From Pseudomonadota bacterium (lineage in GTDB: Bacteria; Desulfobacterota; Anaeroferrophillalia; Anaeroferrophillales; Tharpellaceae), in NCBI GenBank assembly GCA_030641485.1, contig DAOWHJ010000109.1, forward strand, positions 1 through 22,342: DNA of 22,342 nucleotides, written 5' to 3'. The notes under the pieces were generated by a model. It searched no databases, was not told the origin of the DNA, and saw only the letters and a list, made by a program, of their open reading frames with translations. This document shows, in pieces, positions 15,993 through 22,342 of this stretch (the first letter of the stretch is position 1; each line of letters starts with the position of its first letter). The position numbers and the translations under genes are program-made.

Positions 15993-17072
15993 ATGTTGGG
16001 GTTTAAGGAACGGCGCAAAAGTCGAGAGCTTGAGCTGGGCGGGGTTAAAATTGGGGGGCAGGCACCGATTTCTGTACAATCGATGACTAACTCCGATACC
16101 CGGGATGTTGATGCGACCGTAGCTCAGATTAAAAGACTGGAACAGGTTGGTTGTGAGCTGGTGCGAGTAGCAGTTCCTGATGAGGTTGCCGCTTTAAGTC
16201 TGGCTCAGATAAAAGGAAAAATATCAATTCCATTGCTCGCTGATATCCATTTCAGTCATCGTCTGGCGCTCATTGCGATAGAGCAGGGGGTTGATGGCCT
16301 ACGCTTAAACCCTGGTAATATTGGTTCTGCTACGAGGGTCCGTGAAGTTGTAGCGGCCTGTAAGGATCGTGAAATTCCAATTAGAATCGGAGTTAACGGG
16401 GGCTCGTTAGATAAGGAACTGGTCGCAAAGTTTGGCCACACCCCTGAGGCGTTGGTTGAGAGTGCTTTGGCTCACATTCGACTTTTAGAAGAGGAGAATT
16501 TTGATCTGATCAAAGTTTCTCTGAAATCATCTGATGTTCTTGCAACTTTGGAGGCCTATCAACGATTAGCTGATAAGGTCGATTATCCGTTCCATATCGG
16601 AATTACTGAAGCTGGCACCAAACTCCGAGGTGCGATCAAATCAGCCGCCGGGATCGCACTGCTCCTGGGTGCTGGGTTGGGGGATACCTTAAGGGTCTCT
16701 TTAACCGCCCCGCCTGAAGAGGAGATCTTTGTTGCCTTTGAAATCCTGAAAAGTTTAGGTTTGAGAAAGCATGGGATTGAGCTTATTTCGTGCCCCACCT
16801 GTGGGCGCACTGAAGTTGAATTAATTGAGCTGGCAGAAAATGTCGAAAGGGCTCTTGAGCATATTAGAGAACCGTTGAAAATTGCCGTAATGGGCTGCGT
16901 TGTTAATGGCCCAGGAGAGGCAAAACATGCTGATTTCGGCATTGCCGGGGGTAAGGGTGTGGGGCTTATTTTTCGCAAAGGTGAAGTCTTAGGCAAACTG
17001 CCTGAGGCTGAGCTGCTGGCGGCCCTTGTGCAAGAGGTAGAAAGCTATGTTTCGAACTTAAATGAGTCTTAA
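15993..17072 (+). CDS. ispG: 4-hydroxy-3-methylbut-2-en-1-yl diphosphate synthase (IspG/GcpE)
   Basis: 359-residue [4Fe-4S] enzyme of the methylerythritol phosphate isoprenoid pathway, converting MEcPP to HMBPP. The N-terminal TIM-barrel begins with RRKSRELELGGVKIG and PISVQSMTNSDTRDVDATVAQI; the C-terminal iron-sulfur domain holds Cys267 and Cys270 (SCPTCGRTEVE) and Cys302 (VMGCVVNGPGEA), with Glu309 as the expected fourth ligand. Length matches the bacterial form. The start is uncertain within a few codons: ATG 15993 is used, while TTG 15984 and TTG 15996 are in frame, and a G5 block at 15986-15990 is the only ribosome-site-like element. It begins a run of closely packed genes that continues to the end of the window. 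Confidence 0.95.
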   Translation: MLGFKERRKSRELELGGVKIGGQAPISVQSMTNSDTRDVDATVAQIKRLEQVGCELVRVAVPDEVAALSLAQIKGKISIPLLADIHFSHRLALIAIEQGVDGLRLNPGNIGSATRVREVVAACKDREIPIRIGVNGGSLDKELVAKFGHTPEALVESALAHIRLLEEENFDLIKVSLKSSDVLATLEAYQRLADKVDYPFHIGITEAGTKLRGAIKSAAGIALLLGAGLGDTLRVSLTAPPEEEIFVAFEILKSLGLRKHGIELISCPTCGRTEVELIELAENVERALEHIREPLKIAVMGCVVNGPGEAKHADFGIAGGKGVGLIFRKGEVLGKLPEAELLAALVQEVESYVSNLNES

Positions 17073-17074
17073 AT

Positions 17075-17374
17075 ATGAGTCTTTCAAACTATGGTAGTCT
17101 TCTGCGAAATTTAGGCTGGTGGCAACGAGCTTTAATGGCCGGACGACTCAGTTGGCGATTGCTGTGGGAGAAAAGAGTTGCTTTACGGCTTAAGCTAATT
17201 CCTGTGATTGCAATTATCTATTTTTTTTCACCCTATGATCTGCTGCCAGATTTCATGGTTCCTGGAATTGGTCAGCTAGATGACTTTCTGGTGGTTTTTA
17301 TCGCCTGCCGGGTTTTTTTGAGCCTTGTACCTGCCGAGATCGTCCGCGAACATTACGAATCTATGCAGGATTAG
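17075..17374 (+). CDS. DUF1232 (YkvA-like) small membrane protein
   Basis: 99-residue protein with the DUF1232 signature LKLIPVIAIIYFFSPYDLLPDFMVPGIGQLDDFLVV, comprising one hydrophobic segment followed by the DLxPD...G..DD motif. A basic N-terminus and a second moderately hydrophobic stretch (about residues 70-90) suggest one or two membrane passes. The family has no established function. It starts 2 bases after ispG and ends 15 bases before mutL. Confidence 0.87.
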   Translation: MSLSNYGSLLRNLGWWQRALMAGRLSWRLLWEKRVALRLKLIPVIAIIYFFSPYDLLPDFMVPGIGQLDDFLVVFIACRVFLSLVPAEIVREHYESMQD

Positions 17375-17389
17375 GATAAACAAGATTTT

Positions 17390-19276
17390 ATGGACAATTT
17401 CATAGAACCCAAGATTCGTCTGCTGTCGTCTGAAGTTTGTAATCAGATTGCGGCCGGGGAGGTGGTAGAGCGACCTGCATCTGTGGTTAAAGAGCTGGTT
17501 GAAAATGCTCTGGATGCTGGGGCGGATCAGGTTAAGGTTATTATTGCCGAGGGTGGTAAAGATCTGATTGAAGTAATTGATAATGGTCACGGTATGAATC
17601 CAGCTCAGGCACGACTTGCACTAGAGCGTCATGCGACCAGTAAAATCATATCAGCTGCCGATCTCTTCGGGGTCAGCAGTTATGGCTTTCGGGGCGAGGC
17701 GCTGCCCAGTATAGCGTCGGTTTCCAATTTTTCATTGACGACCCGGAGTCGGAAAATGGATGTCGGGGTCAAACTTAGAGTTCTGAACCAAGGTGATATT
17801 TCAGAAGAGGCGGCTCCAGCTCCGGTTGGAACCAAAGTTGTGGTCAAAGACCTTTTTTCGTTAGTACCGGTGCGGAAAAATTTTCTTAAAACAACAAATA
17901 CTGAAAGAGGGGTAATTTTAGAGCGTCTGCAACGCTTTGCGATGTCTCACCCTGAGTGTTCTTTTTCACTCGAACATAACGGTCGGCGCCTGCTCAATTT
18001 TACCCGTGGTGATCGTGAATCTGACCGAATTGCGGCAGTTCTTAAGCTTAATCTTGAAGATCAGTTAAGGGCCTTGCCTGAAACCGGTGGTGATGAGATT
18101 AAACTTAAGGGTTTTGTCTCATTACCAACCGTACAACTTTCAAGTAGTCGTCACATATACTTTTTTGTCAACCGTCGCGCGGTCCGTGATAAGGCTCTGC
18201 TTAAAGCACTTCTGAAGGCTTATGAAGGAACTCTGCCCCGGGGGCGTTATCCGGCTGCAGTTCTCTTCTTAACCGTTGCCGACGGTGCCGTTGATGTCAA
18301 TGTTCATCCGGCCAAAGAGGAGGTTCGGTTTGCTGATGGCGGTCGTCTCTTTGGGTTGGTCCGACAGGCGGTGGCAGAGGCCCTGAGTGGTTATCCCGTG
18401 GGTGATCAGAATGATAATTTCTTTGCACAACCTGTATGTGGATCTGTAAGGGAGGGTGGGCCTGACAACCAATTGTCATCAAAGAGCGTCCTGCCTCCCA
18501 CATTTTATGAGACTTCAGCTCCTAGTAGCAACGATTTCAGCTCTGAACTCTCCCGTGCTAAAAGTTCCGGTGGATTTGTCAGGGATGAATTAAAGGGTGC
18601 TGGTAACCGGTGGCGTCCGGCAATCAGCAATCTCCCGAGTAATAATTTTTCACCACCAGCGATCTATGAAAATTTGCCGGGAATAGAGCCTAAAACTTCA
18701 GGTTTTTTTTCCGAGATGACCTTAGTTGGAGTACTTTGGCAGGCCTTTATTGTTTTACAATCCGGAGATGCGTGCTATATGCTTGATCAACATGCGGCTC
18801 ATGAACGGGTTGTTTTTGAAAATTTAAAAAAGAACCGCTCTGGTGAGGGTCCGGCCCAGCGTTTGCTGTTGCCGGTTCAGGTTGAATGTTCAGCTGAGGA
18901 AGAGAATCTTGCAGAAGAGAACCGGGACCAACTTAGGCGTTTAGGTTTTGAGTTTGAATCTTTAGGGCCGGGAACTTTGCTTTTACAAACGACTCCGCTA
19001 ATTGTTGACGGCCTTGAACTGGAAAAAGTTTTTCTTGAAACCTTGGCTGACTTAAGCTCTGGCGGGCGCGGTGAAAAACTGGCAAGTATTGATGGTGTAC
19101 TGGCCCCTTTAGCCTGCCGAATGGCGGTAAAGGCAAACCAGTTTTTAACCCCTGAAGCAATTTTTACTCTGCTGAAGAAACTTGATCAAACACCAATGGC
19201 CCATACCTGTCCTCATGGACGGCCATTATACTTTAAGTTGGATAGAGGCGAGATTGAAAAGCGATTCCAGCGGTGA
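17390..19276 (+). CDS. mutL: DNA mismatch repair protein MutL with endonuclease motif
   Basis: 628-residue mismatch-repair coordinator. The N-terminal GHKL ATPase shows ENALDAG (38-44), DNGHGM (64-69) and GFRGEAL (99-105). A variable, low-complexity linker spans about 340-430. The C-terminal dimerisation domain carries the metal-dependent nicking motif DQHA-X2-E-X4-E (466-477), the ACR motif and CPHGRP (607-612). These three together mark the nicking type found where MutH is absent, so strand incision is likely done by MutL itself. The ATG has only a distant AGGA upstream; coupling to the preceding DUF1232 gene may help translation. Confidence 0.96.
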   Translation: MDNFIEPKIRLLSSEVCNQIAAGEVVERPASVVKELVENALDAGADQVKVIIAEGGKDLIEVIDNGHGMNPAQARLALERHATSKIISAADLFGVSSYGFRGEALPSIASVSNFSLTTRSRKMDVGVKLRVLNQGDISEEAAPAPVGTKVVVKDLFSLVPVRKNFLKTTNTERGVILERLQRFAMSHPECSFSLEHNGRRLLNFTRGDRESDRIAAVLKLNLEDQLRALPETGGDEIKLKGFVSLPTVQLSSSRHIYFFVNRRAVRDKALLKALLKAYEGTLPRGRYPAAVLFLTVADGAVDVNVHPAKEEVRFADGGRLFGLVRQAVAEALSGYPVGDQNDNFFAQPVCGSVREGGPDNQLSSKSVLPPTFYETSAPSSNDFSSELSRAKSSGGFVRDELKGAGNRWRPAISNLPSNNFSPPAIYENLPGIEPKTSGFFSEMTLVGVLWQAFIVLQSGDACYMLDQHAAHERVVFENLKKNRSGEGPAQRLLLPVQVECSAEEENLAEENRDQLRRLGFEFESLGPGTLLLQTTPLIVDGLELEKVFLETLADLSSGGRGEKLASIDGVLAPLACRMAVKANQFLTPEAIFTLLKKLDQTPMAHTCPHGRPLYFKLDRGEIEKRFQR

Positions 19277-19285
19277 TGAAATTTA

Positions 19286-20047
19286 ATGGAACTTAGATTT
19301 TTTAAGATTGGGATCGGATTTTGCCTGATGGCTCTGTTGCTGACAGCTTGCAGCAAGCCTGAACTGAAGCCACTTCAGGTTGAAAATGATGTTGTCTCTG
19401 GACGCTTGGCTTGGGCGCAGTTGTTAGAATTTACTGCGATGCAAGCCGATGCGATTTTATCCTGGCGAGCAACCAGTGGGAAACGTGGAAAATACAAAGT
19501 TCGTCTTTTTATAGAACCACCGGAAAAATTAAAGATTCAATGGCTTACTCCTTGGGGGTCGGTAGCTGGGCAGGTTTTGATTACGGATAAACAATTTTGG
19601 TTTTCTAATGCCCGGCAAAAACTGACTTGGCATGGGAAGTCGACCGATATTGATAAACTATTGCAGGCTCAGGGTGAGGGCTTTCAAATTGTCGCGACCC
19701 AGTTTTTTAAATTCTGGCCTCTGCTTTTCAGCTCACCGGCTGATGATGATAATAATTTTCGGCCAGACATTCATATTGAGTACTTGGCAGTTGGTTCTGG
19801 AGACGATCTGAGCCTGGCTAAAACGGTTATATCTATAGCTGGTGATGAGATGCACTTAAGGCTTTTTGATTTTGAAGAATTGAGTGACAAAACTCTTATA
19901 CCATTAGCCTTTGAGGTTTTAAGTCATGGTGGCCAAATCGGGATAGAGTTGCGTAAATACACGCTGCCGCTAGACTTACCTGCAGCTACTTTTATTTATA
20001 GTTTAGAAAACTTCAATTTACGTGATTTTTATAATAGTGGGAGATAG
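19286..20047 (+). CDS. Putative lipoprotein, possibly LolA/LolB-like fold
   Basis: 253-residue exported protein. The N-terminal signal sequence ends in a lipobox LLTAC with Cys22 as the lipidated residue, and Ser at +2 predicts outer-membrane sorting. The mature part has alternating beta strands, for example YKVRLFIEPPEKLKIQWLTPWGSVAGQVLITDKQFWFSN, a pattern reminiscent of LolA/LolB and related lipid-binding lipoproteins, but I see no decisive motif. It starts 9 bases after mutL and stops 2 bases before trxB. Function is not established; lipoprotein localisation or envelope maintenance is a guess. Confidence 0.75.
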   Translation: MELRFFKIGIGFCLMALLLTACSKPELKPLQVENDVVSGRLAWAQLLEFTAMQADAILSWRATSGKRGKYKVRLFIEPPEKLKIQWLTPWGSVAGQVLITDKQFWFSNARQKLTWHGKSTDIDKLLQAQGEGFQIVATQFFKFWPLLFSSPADDDNNFRPDIHIEYLAVGSGDDLSLAKTVISIAGDEMHLRLFDFEELSDKTLIPLAFEVLSHGGQIGIELRKYTLPLDLPAATFIYSLENFNLRDFYNSGR

Positions 20048-20049
20048 AT

Positions 20050-20985
20050 ATGCCTGAGAGTGAAGATCGTTTTGATGTTCTGATTATTGGTGGTGGCCCG
20101 GCCGGGTTGACGGCTGGGCTTTATGCGGCTCGGGCTCGTTTGCGCTGCGTTTTATTGGAAAAAATGATGATGGGTGGCCAGATCGCAACCACCGAGATGG
20201 TCGATAACTATCCCGGCTTTCCTGAAGGTATTGCCGGAGCTCTGATCGGCCCTCTGTTTGAAACCCAGGCGAAACGTTTTGGTCTGGAGGTACGTCAGTT
20301 TAAAGAGGGTCTTAAGGTCGAACGTTTAGGTGATGGTTTTAAGGTGAGTTGTGTCACTAATGATGTGTTGTACTGCAAGACTTTAATCGTTGCCAGCGGA
20401 AGTGGTTGGGTTCCACTGGGAATCCCTGGCGAGGAACGTCTGCGTGGAGCCGGTGTCTCCTATTGTGCCACTTGTGACGGGGCTTTTTTCCGTGAGCAGG
20501 AACTTGTGGTGATTGGGGGTGGTAACTCAGCCGTAGAAGAGGCACTTTTTCTTACTAAATTTGCTTCTAAGGTTTATATCGTTCATCGTCGAGATCAACT
20601 GCGAGCTGAGAAAATTGTCCAGGAAAAAGCCTTTGCCAATCCCAAAATTGAGTTCGTATGGTCCCATATCCCATTGGAAATTGTCGGGGATGATGGGGTT
20701 GAAGGGGTTTTAGTTAAGGATCTAAAAACTGAAAAAGAGCGTCTTTTGAAGGTGGCCGGGGCTTTTATCTATGTTGGTATGAAGGCTGAAAGCGGAATTG
20801 TTAAAGACCTGGTTAAGGTTGATGAGCGAGGCTATATTGAGGCAGGTGAGGATACTGTGACTTCATGTCCGGGTCTCTTTGCTGCCGGTGATGTCAGAGT
20901 GAAACCACTGCGTCAAGTTGCAACGGCGATTGCCGATGGAGCAACGGCTGCGATTATGGCAGAGAAGTATATCGAGCTTAGTTGA
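20050..20985 (+). CDS. trxB: Thioredoxin reductase-like NAD(P)H:FAD disulfide oxidoreductase
   Basis: 311-residue flavoprotein that transfers electrons from NADPH through FAD to a thioredoxin disulfide. Visible elements: FAD-binding GGGPAGLTAGLYAARA (14-29), redox-active CATC (Cys139, Cys142), the nucleotide-binding GGGNSAVEEA (156-165) with HRRDQLRAEK (179-188) indicating NADPH preference, and the C-terminal FAD motif GLFAAGDVRVKPLRQVATAIADG. Length is standard for low-molecular-weight bacterial reductases. No thioredoxin gene is adjacent. The stop is one base before the pcm start. Confidence 0.93.
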   Translation: MPESEDRFDVLIIGGGPAGLTAGLYAARARLRCVLLEKMMMGGQIATTEMVDNYPGFPEGIAGALIGPLFETQAKRFGLEVRQFKEGLKVERLGDGFKVSCVTNDVLYCKTLIVASGSGWVPLGIPGEERLRGAGVSYCATCDGAFFREQELVVIGGGNSAVEEALFLTKFASKVYIVHRRDQLRAEKIVQEKAFANPKIEFVWSHIPLEIVGDDGVEGVLVKDLKTEKERLLKVAGAFIYVGMKAESGIVKDLVKVDERGYIEAGEDTVTSCPGLFAAGDVRVKPLRQVATAIADGATAAIMAEKYIELS

Positions 20986-20986
20986 T

Positions 20987-21631
20987 ATGGATTATACGCT
21001 GTTGCGTAACAAAATGGTCGATGAACAGATCATTGGCCGCGGACTTAATGATCCGCGTATCCTTGAGGTGATGCGGCAGGTGCCGCGTCACCGCTTTGTC
21101 GCGTCGGGGCTGGCTCATCAAGCCTATGGTGATTCAGCTTTGCCGATCGGTGACGCACAGACTATCAGCCAGCCCTATATCGTGGCTTTTATGCTCTCAT
21201 CCTTAGGTCTTGATGGCAACGAAAAGGTCCTTGAAATTGGTATGGGGTCAGGTTATTTGACAGCTCTACTCTCGGGTCTGGTCGAGAAGGTATATGCCAT
21301 TGAGCGGTTGCGTTCTTTGGCAATTCCTGCCCGACAGTTACTTGATGATTTAGGGTGTCGTAATGTTTTGGTGAAGATTTTTGATGGTACTTACGGTTGG
21401 CCTGACGCTGCCCCATTTGCAGCGGTTGCGGTCTCGGCAGTTGCCTTTGAGAAACCACCGCAACCTTTTCTTGAACAACTAATGATTGGCGGGCGCATGA
21501 TTATTCCTCTAGTGACTGATAAAGGTCAATACCTTTACCGTATTACCCGGCATGGTGAAAATGAATTTCAAAGTGAACGCCTTTTAGCTTGTAGTTTTGT
21601 TAAATTGGTGGGTCGTCATGGCGTCAGATGA
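20987..21631 (+). CDS. pcm: Protein-L-isoaspartate O-methyltransferase
   Basis: 214-residue SAM-dependent enzyme that methylates abnormal L-isoaspartyl residues to start repair of aged proteins. The family motif AQTISQPYIVAFML (57-70) and the SAM-binding VLEIGMGSGYLTALL (81-95) are clear. ATG 20987 gives MDYTLLRNKMVDEQIIGRGL, matching the usual ~208-residue length; a longer in-frame ORF beginning at 20918 lies within trxB and is rejected. The gene follows trxB by one base and overlaps rpoS by 14 bases. The pcm-rpoS neighbourhood is a recurring arrangement in Proteobacteria, tying protein repair to stationary-phase survival. Confidence 0.94.
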   Translation: MDYTLLRNKMVDEQIIGRGLNDPRILEVMRQVPRHRFVASGLAHQAYGDSALPIGDAQTISQPYIVAFMLSSLGLDGNEKVLEIGMGSGYLTALLSGLVEKVYAIERLRSLAIPARQLLDDLGCRNVLVKIFDGTYGWPDAAPFAAVAVSAVAFEKPPQPFLEQLMIGGRMIIPLVTDKGQYLYRITRHGENEFQSERLLACSFVKLVGRHGVR

Positions 21632-22342
21632 TAAACATACCTTTGCAGGAGGAGCTTTAGGTTCCTACCTAGATGATATTCGAGCGATCCCTTTACTTGA
21701 AGAGAGTGAGGAGATTGAACTCGCCTTAAAGATTGAGAAAGGGGATGAGAAAGCTCGTAAAAAGATGATTGAAGCTAATCTAAGATTGGTTGTTCATCTG
21801 GTTAAAAGTTATCAGAATCGAGGTCTGCCGACTGAGGATCTGATTGAAGAAGGGAATCTTGGTCTTATTCGAGCGGTTGAGCGTTTTGACCCAAGTTTCA
21901 ATTGTCGTTTTTCGACCTATGCGGCTTGGTGGATTCGTCAATATATGAATCGAGCTTTGATTAGTCAGAGTAAAATTATTCGCCTCCCAGTTCACGTTGT
22001 CGATGAGTTTAATACTTATATCAAGGGTCGACAGAAATTTATTCGTGAATTCAGTCGTGAACCTAATTTTGAAGAGGTTGCTGAGTACCTCAATTATAAG
22101 TTTACCTCGTTTACGCCATCTTTGGAGCGCCTCAATAACCTCGTAAGTCTCACCCCGGGTAATATCAGTGGAGATCGAGAGGGTGGAGAGAACACCCTCG
22201 GCACCCTCTCACTTGAGCACCTGGCAGATGAGGATGGGGTAAGTGCTTTAGAAATTCTGGACCAGGATTTACGTCTAAAAATTATTCTTTGTTGGCTTGA
22301 TGAACTGCGCCCCAAAGAACAGTTAGTAATTAGTAAAAGATT
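21618..22342 (+). CDS. rpoS: RNA polymerase sigma factor RpoS-like (3' end cut by the window)
   Basis: First 241 codons of a sigma-70-family factor that runs off the window with no stop. Region 1.2 begins at GSYLDDIRAIPLL (15-27); core-binding and -10 recognition regions 2.1-2.4 span about 52-122 (NLRLVVHLVKSYQNRGL, DLIEEGNLGLIRAVERFDP, RFSTYAAWWIRQYMNRALISQ); region 3 follows with IIRLPVHVVDEFNTYIKGRQ. The LPVHVVDEFN segment and the short N-terminus without the long region 1.1 of RpoD favour RpoS. The region 4 start (WLDELRPKEQLVIS) is visible; the -35-binding helix is missing. The ATG at 21618 overlaps pcm by 14 bases with GGTGGG as ribosome site, so translational coupling is likely. Confidence 0.88.
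   Translation, partial: MASDDKHTFAGGALGSYLDDIRAIPLLEESEEIELALKIEKGDEKARKKMIEANLRLVVHLVKSYQNRGLPTEDLIEEGNLGLIRAVERFDPSFNCRFSTYAAWWIRQYMNRALISQSKIIRLPVHVVDEFNTYIKGRQKFIREFSREPNFEEVAEYLNYKFTSFTPSLERLNNLVSLTPGNISGDREGGENTLGTLSLEHLADEDGVSALEILDQDLRLKIILCWLDELRPKEQLVISKR

Noticed and set aside
16583..16996. 137-residue minus-strand ORF within ispG
   Set aside because: Overlaps the conserved iron-sulfur region of IspG; compositionally an antisense shadow.
20918..20986. Longer pcm start inside trxB
   Set aside because: Adds 23 residues not seen in the family; ATG 20987 gives normal length and a one-base gap to trxB.
1..22342. Mobile element, prophage, CRISPR array or tRNA gene
   Set aside because: No transposase or integrase, no direct-repeat array, no terminal inverted repeats, and no cloverleaf-like sequence noticed on either strand.

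Overview
This window looks like chromosomal DNA of an anaerobic or facultative Gram-negative bacterium. The best guess is a deltaproteobacterial (Desulfobacterota-like) lineage. Support: an RpoS-type sigma factor downstream of pcm, a tungsten-type aldehyde:ferredoxin oxidoreductase, a short-chain-type acyl-CoA dehydrogenase next to HMG-CoA lyase, an outer-membrane-type lipoprotein, and MutL with the endonuclease motif that MutH-less bacteria carry. This placement is inference from gene content. Base and codon use look even throughout, and I see no mobile element, CRISPR array, tRNA or rRNA.

Layout. 39-2920: a plus-strand acyl-CoA catabolic operon (acyl-CoA dehydrogenase, HMG-CoA lyase, AUH-like methylglutaconyl-CoA hydratase) ending at a possible terminator. 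2921-4351: an uncharacterised DRE-TIM (HMGL-like) protein with its own structured leader, a 14-bp palindrome and a strong terminator. 4650-5309: a CsgD-like LuxR-family regulator behind a long non-coding region. 5325-12021: a tightly packed minus-strand operon of citrate synthase (with an unusual lysine-rich insertion), a dGTPase-like HD hydrolase and a 1408-residue SNF2-family helicase. 12277-13957: a YadG/YadH-type ABC exporter pair, divergent from citrate synthase. 14080-15813: an orphan aldehyde:ferredoxin oxidoreductase closed by a perfect inverted repeat. 15993-22342: a dense plus-strand run of ispG, a DUF1232 membrane protein, mutL, a lipoprotein, trxB, pcm and a 3'-truncated rpoS, with several overlaps or near-zero gaps.

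How the genes fit together. The first cluster resembles the lower half of leucine/isovalerate degradation (3-methylglutaconyl-CoA to HMG-CoA to acetyl-CoA plus acetoacetate). However, its dehydrogenase has the short-chain-type catalytic glutamate and not the isovaleryl-CoA dehydrogenase arrangement. The last run groups isoprenoid synthesis, mismatch repair, disulfide reduction, protein-isoaspartate repair and the stationary-phase sigma factor, i.e. mostly maintenance and stress functions. No complete new system is evident. The strongest leads are the DRE-TIM protein that lacks the lyase cysteine and has a regulated-looking leader, the citrate synthase insertion, and the SNF2/dGTPase pair.
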